From the NCBI GenBank assembly GCA_030600975.1, contig JAUVUL010000160.1:1-5599 (forward strand): a DNA stretch of 5,599 nucleotides, written 5' to 3'. The stretch comes from Candidatus Aegiribacteria sp. GTDB lineage: Bacteria > Fermentibacterota > Fermentibacteria > Fermentibacterales > JCC-6. Numbering within the stretch: position 1 is the first letter of the stretch; each line of letters begins with the position of its first letter. A program made the translations under genes and the position numbers. The notes beneath the pieces were generated by a model. It searched no databases, was not told where the DNA came from, and worked only from the letters and a program-made list of their open reading frames with translations. This document shows, piece after piece, positions 1 to 5,458 of this stretch.

Positions 1-1
1 A

Positions 2-64
2 AGCCTCGTATCCACAACTGTCTACGACGCTTCGAAACAAAAGCTGGTGAAATATGCGGGTTAG
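2..64 (+). CDS. Possible C-terminal tail of an upstream gene cut by the window edge
   Basis: A reading frame open from the left edge ends at TAG (62-64) and gives 20 residues, beginning SLVSTTVYDAS and ending KLVKYAG. The mix of residues looks coding, but the piece is too short to assign to a family. The same frame reopens directly after the TAG and runs to TGA at 152-154 with equally coding-like residues (LPGAYVLYKLIGDLP). This could therefore be a broken gene or chance. A competing frame on the other strand is also open here. No function can be assigned. Confidence 0.25.
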   Translation, partial: SLVSTTVYDASKQKLVKYAG

Positions 65-171
65 CTCCAGGAGAAGGAAGCTGCTGTGCTTCCAGGAGCA
101 TATGTTCTTTACAAGTTAATTGGAGATCTTCCCCTCGTCCAGCAGCCATCCTGAGCACAAGGGCGATGATT

Positions 172-201
172 CGGACAACATTCTGCAACAGGATGTATAT
201 T
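172..201 (+). promoter_or_regulatory. Candidate sigma-70-type promoter upstream of rqcH
   Basis: CGGACA (172-177) shares the GACA end of the TTGACA -35 box. It lies 18 bases before TATATT (196-201), which differs from TATAAT at one position. Transcription would start near 208 and give a leader of about 44 bases before the GTG start of rqcH. It is the best-looking pair in the 251 bases before rqcH, but short AT-rich matches of this kind are common by chance. Confidence 0.3.
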
Positions 202-238
202 AACCATAATTCAAAGGTTTCATCAGCCATCTGTCATG

Positions 239-254
239 AAAGGAGTCTTCGGTG
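239..254 (+). promoter_or_regulatory. Ribosome binding site fixing the GTG start of rqcH
   Basis: AAAGGAG (239-245) lies six bases before GTG (252-254). The family N-terminus (M-D-G-x-x-L) begins exactly at this GTG, so site and homology agree on a non-ATG start. Confidence 0.8.
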
Positions 255-1841
255 GACGGTGTTTTCCTGAGCGCCCTGCTGCCGCCTCTGAAAGATCTGA
301 TCCTGGGCAGAAAATGCAGGAAGATCGGCTGCCCCGTTATAAGGGACGGATTCGGTCTTATGTTCGATGATGGTATTCTTGTTATGAGCGCCAGGCCGGA
401 TTCACCAGGACTCTGGTGGATTGGGACCGGGAAGATGACTGAACTGCCTGTTCCTGTATGGAGCCATCACCTTGAAGGGGCTGAAGTTATAGATATACTC
501 CAGCTGGGTGCGGACAGGATACTGCATGTATGCTTCAAAAGCGGGCTTCTCTACGGGAATTCAGATGTTACTCTTATTTTTGAGGCCACCGGCAGGAACA
601 CCAACGTTATCCTTCTCAGGAATGAAGACAGCAGGATTCTTGCCTGTCACCGGAAGGTTTCCGCGCGAATCAGCAGGTACAGAACCGTAGCCCCCGGACA
701 GGTTTATGTACCACCCCCATCTTCGGGTCTGTCTCCGGGGTTCTGGAGCTCTTCCATTGAACTGAGAGAATCTATTGAAAATGGTGATAATACTCCTGCA
801 TTGCTTTACAAAATGCTTGAAGGTGTAGGCCCTGTTACTGCCAGAGCCCTGATCCGCCAGTCGGAAATCAAAAAGAAACCTCTTATCGAAACGGTGATGG
901 AGCTGGAGAAGGCTCTGTTGGAACAGAATTTCAGGCCATGGGAGGGCCCTGACGGCCCCCTGCCTATCGAGCTGGGCGAGGGAAAACCAATAGTGGATCC
1001 ACTTTCCATGAGGATGACCGGAGAATCAACCGGCATCAGGAAAGACAGGCTTGAAACATGGACAGCCATTCTCCGCAAAAGGATATCGGTCCTGAGAAGA
1101 AGACTTTCAGGCGTAATGGCTGCCATTGATAGACTTGTATCTCCTGAAAAGTACAGAACATGGGGTAGCCTGCTTCTCTCAACCGCGGATAATTCAAGAA
1201 AAGGTCTCAAAGAGATAGAGCTGAAGGACTGGAACGGCTGCGAACATAAAATCCCGCTGAAACCTTTCAGGTCACTCAAATCCAATGCCGCCAGGTTTTT
1301 CAGGAAGGCATCCAATACGGGAAAGGAAAAGTGCAACCTTGAAGAGCATAAGCGTAATGCACTGAATGAAATAGAATCTCTGGAAAGGTCCCTCTCCGTG
1401 GCACCTGACCTTACGGTTGACGAACTGGAAGTACTCCTCAGGAATCACAGAAAGAAACTGCGCGTTCAGGATGATCGGAGGAGAAGGATAGAGGCGAAAG
1501 CGCTCAGCGGTGACTGGAGGTACTTCATCGGAAGAAATGCCCGGGAGAACGAAGAGGTTACCTTCAGACTGGGAAAACGGGGCGACCTATGGTTCCATGC
1601 ACGAGGTTATCCTGGCGCCCATGTTGTTCTCAAACTCGATGGAAGGACAGACAATCCGCCGGGAGAGATAATACTTGAAGCTGCGGTCGAGGCTGCAAGG
1701 AGCAGCGGAGCCTCCTCCGGAGTGATCCCTGTCGACTATACCAGAGTTCAGTATGTTAACCGCAGAAGGAAGGGAAAACCGGGACAGGTTGTCTACACCA
1801 GAGAGAAAACTGTTTTTGTGGACCTGGACAAACTGTCCTGA
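252..1841 (+). CDS. rqcH: RqcH, bacterial Rqc2/NEMF-type ribosome quality-control factor (NFACT protein)
   Basis: RqcH binds the large ribosomal subunit obstructed by peptidyl-tRNA and, with tRNA-Ala, adds a C-terminal alanine tail that marks the stalled chain for proteolysis. The product is 529 residues, close to characterised RqcH proteins (about 550-570). In order I see: an NFACT-N domain (about 1-155) with Asp88-Arg89, the pair known to be needed for Ala-tailing in Bacillus RqcH, and the conserved block FEATGRNTNVILL (110-122); a helix-hairpin-helix stretch near 184-202 (MLEGVGPVTARAL); two charged helices forming the coiled-coil arms (about 265-298 and 362-413); and a C-terminal NFACT-R domain (about 418-529) with GRNARENEEVTF (427-438), DLWFHA (445-450) and VDYTRVQYV (494-502). 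It starts with GTG behind a strong ribosome binding site and is followed after 45 bases by the next gene. Older annotation calls such proteins fibronectin-binding (FbpA). The family call is firm; alanine tailing is inferred from the retained residues. Confidence 0.95.
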   Translation: MDGVFLSALLPPLKDLILGRKCRKIGCPVIRDGFGLMFDDGILVMSARPDSPGLWWIGTGKMTELPVPVWSHHLEGAEVIDILQLGADRILHVCFKSGLLYGNSDVTLIFEATGRNTNVILLRNEDSRILACHRKVSARISRYRTVAPGQVYVPPPSSGLSPGFWSSSIELRESIENGDNTPALLYKMLEGVGPVTARALIRQSEIKKKPLIETVMELEKALLEQNFRPWEGPDGPLPIELGEGKPIVDPLSMRMTGESTGIRKDRLETWTAILRKRISVLRRRLSGVMAAIDRLVSPEKYRTWGSLLLSTADNSRKGLKEIELKDWNGCEHKIPLKPFRSLKSNAARFFRKASNTGKEKCNLEEHKRNALNEIESLERSLSVAPDLTVDELEVLLRNHRKKLRVQDDRRRRIEAKALSGDWRYFIGRNARENEEVTFRLGKRGDLWFHARGYPGAHVVLKLDGRTDNPPGEIILEAAVEAARSSGASSGVIPVDYTRVQYVNRRRKGKPGQVVYTREKTVFVDLDKLS

Positions 1842-1886
1842 TATGAATAACTAATAGTTTAACTCCTAGAAGAAAGGAAAAAGAAT

Positions 1887-2369
1887 ATGAGCAGCGAATT
1901 TACACGGGAGCATCTCAACGTATTCAGTTCCGCTTATCTCTTCCGGGATCTGGAACCTGAAGAACTCGATTATTTTGTCAGCAACGCCCAGTATTCAGAT
2001 CTTGTTCCCAACAGTGTTATCATCCGGGAGGATGACCAGGGGGAATATCTTTACCTGATCCTGTCCGGTAAAGTCCGTGTCACAAAAAGAACCTACGAGG
2101 GGATCGAGCAGATACTTGGAGTTCTGGAAACAGGAGATTTCTTCGGTGAGATGGTCCTTCTTGACCGCAGGAGCAGAAGCGCCTCCGTATACGCACACAC
2201 AAGAGTTGAACTGGCCAAGATCCAGCATTCTGAGGTAGCCTCCATATTGAATGAAAATCCCAGGATAGGCCTTAAAGTCCTTCGCGCCTTCTCAGAGGTT
2301 ATTTCCCTCAGGCTGCGTAACGCAAACGATAAGCTCAGGTCTCTGCCCTTTATCGAAAGAACCTTCTGA
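1887..2369 (+). CDS. Stand-alone cyclic-nucleotide-binding-domain protein (Crp/cNMP family, no output domain)
   Basis: This 160-residue cytoplasmic protein is almost entirely one cNMP-binding beta-roll. Strands with the usual glycines are visible (GEYLYLILSGKVRV, 52-65), followed by the phosphate-binding cassette FFGEMVLLDRRSRSASV (85-101). It keeps the cassette Gly87-Glu88 and Arg97-Ser98-Ala99; those Glu and Arg residues contact the cyclic nucleotide ribose and phosphate in known members, so ligand binding is plausible. After the roll come helices (about 115-150) resembling the Crp C-helix, then the chain ends. There is no helix-turn-helix, kinase, cyclase or channel segment, and the protein is well short of the roughly 200-230 residues of Crp-type activators. 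ATG follows GAAAGGAAA (1872-1880). It lies 45 bases after rqcH and 12 bases before cdd, so it is likely co-transcribed with both. It may act by partner binding; ligand and partner are unknown. Confidence 0.88.
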   Translation: MSSEFTREHLNVFSSAYLFRDLEPEELDYFVSNAQYSDLVPNSVIIREDDQGEYLYLILSGKVRVTKRTYEGIEQILGVLETGDFFGEMVLLDRRSRSASVYAHTRVELAKIQHSEVASILNENPRIGLKVLRAFSEVISLRLRNANDKLRSLPFIERTF

Positions 2370-2381
2370 GACCGGTTAAAT

Positions 2382-2786
2382 ATGCAGGTTAATGGTATCG
2401 AAGAACTTCTTACAAAGGCGAAGGCTGCCGTATCGAACTGTTACTGCCCATATTCAGGATTTCATGTAACCGCAGTTATTGAAGATGAGAATGGAGGGCT
2501 GCATTCAGGAGTCAACGTCGAGAATTCCTCCTACGGTCTTGCCATCTGTGCTGAAAGGGCAGCTGTCTTCTCAGCAGTCACGCGCGGGCAAAAGAAATTC
2601 AGAAGGATTCTGATATACTCTCCTGACGGTGAACCTCTACCCTGCGGTGCCTGCAGGCAAGTGCTTGCCGAGTTCTGCGATGATGATTTCCCCGTGATAC
2701 TGGCAACACCCCACTCGATCAAGCATTACACCCTCGCCGAACTTTTTCCCCTCCGCTTCAAGGTCGGGTTTACCCCGGATAAATGA
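2382..2786 (+). CDS. cdd: Cytidine deaminase (homotetrameric, zinc-dependent)
   Basis: The enzyme deaminates cytidine and deoxycytidine to uridine and deoxyuridine in pyrimidine salvage, in the cytoplasm. The 134-residue length matches the short, homotetrameric class with three cysteine zinc ligands. Visible motifs are YCPYSGFHV near the N-terminus (21-29), substrate-binding NVEN (45-48), the catalytic zinc motif CAERAA with Cys56 and Glu58, and PCGACRQVLAEF (87-98) with zinc ligands Cys88 and Cys91. The C-terminus has the usual TLAELFPLRF segment. ATG lies 12 bases after the stop of the cNMP-domain gene and has only a weak ribosome binding site, which suggests translation coupled to the upstream gene. 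All catalytic residues are present, so it should be active. Confidence 0.95.
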   Translation: MQVNGIEELLTKAKAAVSNCYCPYSGFHVTAVIEDENGGLHSGVNVENSSYGLAICAERAAVFSAVTRGQKKFRRILIYSPDGEPLPCGACRQVLAEFCDDDFPVILATPHSIKHYTLAELFPLRFKVGFTPDK

Positions 2787-2929
2787 GATTCAGAACTGGA
2801 AATTCGTCTCGGTATCCGATCCGAGATTGCCGGATTCGGCTCAGATGGGAAGACCGGTGGGAATTCACTGATTTTCTGATATCTCCGGGAGATCAGCCTG
2901 AACAGGAAGTAATAAAATGCGCATACTGA
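2783..2929 (+). CDS. Possible 48-residue ORF overlapping cdd (ATGA) and the radical SAM gene start
   Basis: An ATG at 2783 overlaps the TGA stop of cdd in the arrangement ATGA, a typical sign of translational coupling. The frame stays open across the whole gap and stops at TGA 2927-2929, 13 bases inside the radical SAM gene, so it exactly fills an otherwise empty interval. The product is basic and Arg-rich at first (MRFRTGNSSRYPIR), then richer in Trp and acidic residues (RWEDRWEFTDFL). It has no signal peptide or membrane segment, and I recognise no family. There is no good Shine-Dalgarno site, so expression would depend on ribosomes finishing cdd. A frame this long can stay open by chance, and the many arginines may only reflect CG-rich triplets read out of frame. 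Confidence 0.3.
   Translation: MRFRTGNSSRYPIRDCRIRLRWEDRWEFTDFLISPGDQPEQEVIKCAY
2807..2826 (+). repeat. Short inverted repeat after cdd
   Basis: TCTCGG (2807-2812) and CCGAGA (2821-2826) are perfect inverted copies around an 8-base loop. No T-run follows, so it does not qualify as an intrinsic terminator. It could be a weak mRNA hairpin at the end of the cdd message. Confidence 0.3.
2876..2896 (+). repeat. Hairpin just upstream of the radical SAM ribosome binding site
   Basis: CTGAT (2876-2880) plus CTCC (2883-2886) pair with GGAG (2888-2891) plus ATCAG (2892-2896), giving nine base pairs interrupted by a two-base AT bulge. The simple reading has a one-base loop; opening one pair gives a three-base loop. 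The stem ends eight bases before AGGAAG (2904-2909), the ribosome binding site of the radical SAM gene. No U-tract follows, so termination is unlikely. Confidence 0.35.
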
Positions 2930-4335
2930 TGGTGAAGGGATCTTCATTCAACAGAGAGGTTCCACAGTATTCATATCCGCTTGGATTGATGTACATGGCT
3001 TCGCACCTGCGATCAAACCAGCCGGGCCATGAAATAGAGATTCTGGATCTCCATTGCCACCGGCATCCATACAATTTGCTGCAGAAGCGGCTGGATGACT
3101 GGGATCCGCAGGTAGTAGCAATCTCCGCACTCACTTGTGAAGCGGAGAGCCTTCACAGGATTTCAGCCATGGCCAGGAAAAGAAGCGCTGAGACTGTTGT
3201 TATGGTCGGTGGACCACATATCTCCGCATGCACGAATGATGTCGAAGAAGACATGAATATAGACGTGCTGGTGATCGGGGAGGGCGAAAGTGCGTTTACG
3301 GAACTGATTAAGAGAATATCCAATGGTGATTGTATCTCGGGAATTCCCAGCACCGCGCTGAGAGTTAATGGGAAAATTGAGTGGAGTACACCGGGAAAGC
3401 TTATTTCCGACCTGGATTCGATTCCATTTCCGGCATGGGATCTTGTGGATATCAAGAAGTATGCACGGATGGGACGAGCGGGTAATACTAAACGAGGCAG
3501 GTATCTGCCTATCTTCACATCGAGAGGGTGTCCATACCGGTGTAGTTACTGCCACAATGTTTTCGGGAAGAACTTCCGTTACAGATCTGCGGAAAATGTA
3601 GTCGAGGAGATCAGACAGATCGTCGAGACATTCGGAATAACCGACATTGAGATATTCGACGATGGCTTCAATATTAATCATGACCGTGCCGCATCTATTT
3701 GCATCAAGTTGCTCGAGCTCGATCTTGGATTATCTCTTGCATTTCCAAATGGCGTAAGGGCCGACCATCTGGATCGGGAACTGGTGACCCTCCTTGCGAG
3801 AGCAGGAACAACAAATCTCGCAGTTGGAATTGAAACTGCGTCCCCTGAACTTCAGAAAGCGATCGGTAAGAACCTGAATCTCGAAATCGCAAAGAAGGCG
3901 ATAACCTTAGCTGATGAAGCAGGAATTGTTACGAGCGGCTACTTCATGCTTGGATTTCCCGGTGAAACTGCTGAGCAGATGAAAAAGACCATTGCCTATG
4001 CTGAGAGCACCGATCTCTTCTTTGCAAGCTTCTTCATTGTGACACCGTATCCGGGAACACCTCTATGGGAGCAGACAATGTCAACAGTCGATTCATCTGC
4101 CCTGAATTTCAGCGACTATAATTATCTGTCAGGTTACTTCAATCTCAGCGAAATCAATGGAAGCGAACTGCGTCTCCTGCAGAAGGAAGCTTACAGACGG
4201 TTCTATTCAAAGAAGAGGTGGAAGATTCTCAAGTCTATTCTCAGGCTTCGTATTGACTTTCGCAATGCTGCCTGGCTATGGCTTGGGCGGATGCGGGATA
4301 AAGCCAGATTGCGAGTACACAACAACGTACCCTGA
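2917..4335 (+). CDS. Cobalamin-binding-domain radical SAM enzyme (BchE-like, class B type)
   Basis: Members of this family use a [4Fe-4S] cluster to cleave SAM, often with a cobalamin cofactor, for methylations, cyclisations or lipid and cofactor modifications. The 472-residue product has an N-terminal B12-binding Rossmann-like domain (about 1-155; YPLGLMYMASHLR at 20-32, VGGPHISA at 97-104, GEGESAF at 121-127). The radical SAM core follows (about 195-390) with the cluster motif CPYRCSYC, Cys205/209/212. Further core segments are IFDDGFN (246-252), NGVRADHLD (278-286), VGIETASPEL (303-312), GYFMLGFPGET (341-351) and TPYPGTPLW (376-384). The B12 domain lacks the DxHxxG lower-ligand motif of methionine synthase, as is usual for this class. 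The C-terminal 45 residues are basic and aromatic and may touch membranes or lipids. AGGAAG (2904-2909) precedes ATG at good spacing. The following GT-C gene suggests a lipid or glycan substrate; the actual reaction cannot be read from sequence. Confidence 0.92.
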   Translation: MRILMVKGSSFNREVPQYSYPLGLMYMASHLRSNQPGHEIEILDLHCHRHPYNLLQKRLDDWDPQVVAISALTCEAESLHRISAMARKRSAETVVMVGGPHISACTNDVEEDMNIDVLVIGEGESAFTELIKRISNGDCISGIPSTALRVNGKIEWSTPGKLISDLDSIPFPAWDLVDIKKYARMGRAGNTKRGRYLPIFTSRGCPYRCSYCHNVFGKNFRYRSAENVVEEIRQIVETFGITDIEIFDDGFNINHDRAASICIKLLELDLGLSLAFPNGVRADHLDRELVTLLARAGTTNLAVGIETASPELQKAIGKNLNLEIAKKAITLADEAGIVTSGYFMLGFPGETAEQMKKTIAYAESTDLFFASFFIVTPYPGTPLWEQTMSTVDSSALNFSDYNYLSGYFNLSEINGSELRLLQKEAYRRFYSKKRWKILKSILRLRIDFRNAAWLWLGRMRDKARLRVHNNVP

Positions 4336-4362
4336 TCTTGAATACAAGTTAATTATCATAGT

Positions 4363-4372
4363 AAACCGGTTT
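4363..4372. repeat. 10-base palindrome upstream of the 22-codon ORF
   Basis: AAACCGGTTT is a perfect palindrome between the radical SAM stop and the next ribosome binding site. It could be a small operator or a short hairpin, but palindromes of this length occur by chance. Confidence 0.15.
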
Positions 4373-4392
4373 GTATAGAAAAGGAGAAGAAT

Positions 4393-4461
4393 ATGTCCGG
4401 CTGCCTGCAAGGCGGTATATTAAATTTGCATGAAGCGGACGCGATTCCAGAGAATCGTTAG
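4393..4461 (+). CDS. 22-codon ORF with strong ribosome binding site; leader peptide or gene remnant
   Basis: AAAAGGAGAAGAAT leads directly into ATG at 4393, one of the best Shine-Dalgarno contexts in the window (AAGGAG at 4381-4386, six bases before the ATG). The frame gives 22 residues, beginning MSGCLQGGILNL and ending IPENR, then TAG at 4459-4461, 43 bases before the GT-C gene. There is no membrane segment and no run of one amino acid as in classic attenuator leaders. An adjacent frame has coding-like residues (ESLAELKDCTDLYGDGF, about 4452-4502), so the stretch may be the start of a decayed gene rather than a functional small ORF. I recognise no family. Confidence 0.35.
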   Translation: MSGCLQGGILNLHEADAIPENR

Positions 4462-4504
4462 CGGAACTCAAAGATTGCACTGATTTATACGGAGATGGAT
4501 TTAG

Positions 4505-5458
4505 ATGCGAAATATTACCTTATTGATACTGGGGATTATTCTTCTCTCCGTCTTTACGGTCTATGCTCTTTCAGGCTCAAGAACAGAGGGCCCGACCGAT
4601 AAGATAATCCAGCTTCTTATTCTTTTCCCGGCTCTTATCTGTATTGCCTGGTCAGTTTCGAAGCGGATCAGAGGGGATCTTACACTCTCCATAATCGGTC
4701 TCCTGGACGGAATCAGAGTCATAACTTTTCTTACACTTACATCTCTCTTCCTGTTCGCATTTACCACCTGGATGGCCATCTATCCGCTTGAGGGAACAGC
4801 AAAAGGGGGAGACGAAGCAGCACATCTTTTCCAGGCGAAGATATTTGCCGCCGGTGAGCTATCAGCCCCCGTTCCACCTGTATCCGATCCGGAGAGATTT
4901 TTTCCCAGCAGGCATCTGATAATGGAAAGGGGAATGTGGTACTGCCAATACACTCCAACTCATTCATTCCTTTTGGCACCCTTTGTCTGGTTTGATCTGA
5001 CTACCATTCTGGGACCGATTGAGGGAGTGTTATCTCTAATCGGTCTCTTCTTGCTGATCCGGTTGTGGACAAATGACAGAATGGCGAAGTTGACCACAAT
5101 ACTGCTTCTGCTCTCACCCTTCTTCCTGATTATGACATCGACCCATATGGCTCATAATTCAAACTTGATGTTCGTAACCTGGAGCCTGTACTTTCTGAGT
5201 ATTTACTGGAAAAATAACCGCTATGTATGCACTCTGGCATCCGGTTTTCTCCTTGGTCTGGCGCTGACAACGAAACCATATCCCATAATCGTATGGGGGA
5301 TCCTCATCTCAATCGTACTTGCCTTAAAAGGTCGAAGGGGATTCAAAGCACTGCTGGGTCTGGCTCTGGGTTCTGTTCTTCCCGTCGTTGGATTCCTGGC
5401 GCTGAACTGGTACTACACAGGAGATCTTCTGAAAACTCCGTATCAGATCTCCAGGTGA
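4505..5458 (+). CDS. Polytopic GT-C-type glycosyltransferase (PMT/ArnT-like), apparently truncated at the C-terminus
   Basis: This is an integral membrane protein of 317 residues, with hydrophobic helices near 4-22, 34-52, 72-93, 168-188, 195-211, 219-235, 240-274 (two) and 282-302. The loop after the third helix carries Asp103-Glu104 in GGDEAAHLFQAKIFAAGEL (101-119), the position of the catalytic acid in GT-C enzymes that use lipid-phosphate sugar donors. Further family-like segments are QYTPTHSFLLAPF (148-160), in the place of the usual YPPG-H-LLLA loop, and NWYYTGDLLKTPY (301-313). GT-C enzymes transfer a sugar from a polyprenyl-phosphate donor on the outer face of the membrane. The family is usually about 450-600 residues, and here the chain ends right after the TGD-x-x-x-TPY segment, so the C-terminal half is absent. 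ATG 4505 is the first possible start, since TAG sits directly before it; GGAG (4491-4494) is a fair ribosome binding site. The acceptor is unknown. Confidence 0.75.
   Translation: MRNITLLILGIILLSVFTVYALSGSRTEGPTDKIIQLLILFPALICIAWSVSKRIRGDLTLSIIGLLDGIRVITFLTLTSLFLFAFTTWMAIYPLEGTAKGGDEAAHLFQAKIFAAGELSAPVPPVSDPERFFPSRHLIMERGMWYCQYTPTHSFLLAPFVWFDLTTILGPIEGVLSLIGLFLLIRLWTNDRMAKLTTILLLLSPFFLIMTSTHMAHNSNLMFVTWSLYFLSIYWKNNRYVCTLASGFLLGLALTTKPYPIIVWGILISIVLALKGRRGFKALLGLALGSVLPVVGFLALNWYYTGDLLKTPYQISR

Noticed and set aside
1..270. + strand frame 1, open from position 1 to the TGA at 268-270
   Set aside because: Its residues are rich in Cys, Arg and Ser with no pattern, and it would overlap the start of rqcH; it looks like an out-of-phase reading.
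806..1336. 176-codon open frame on the - strand inside rqcH
   Set aside because: It lies opposite the strongly conserved rqcH frame, is rich in Ser, Leu and Pro as antisense shadows usually are, and has no recognisable domain.
2787..2916. Intrinsic terminator between cdd and the radical SAM gene
   Set aside because: Two hairpins exist, but neither is followed by a run of T, so I list them only as inverted repeats.
2726..2947. 73-codon - strand frame over the cdd end and the gap after it
   Set aside because: It starts inside the radical SAM gene, has no ribosome binding site and runs antisense into cdd; the + strand candidate in the same gap fits the operon better.
3153..3681. Two long - strand frames (3153-3518 and 3163-3681) inside the radical SAM gene
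   Set aside because: Both mirror the well-supported radical SAM coding sequence, including the codons of its cluster motif, and show no family features.
4157..4378. 73-codon + strand frame overlapping the end of the radical SAM gene
   Set aside because: Most of it is the radical SAM coding sequence read out of frame, and there is no ribosome binding site before its ATG.
4338..4379. Promoter before the GT-C gene (TTGAAT at 4338, TATAGA at 4374)
   Set aside because: No pairing of these boxes gives a 16-18 base spacer, so it is not supportable.
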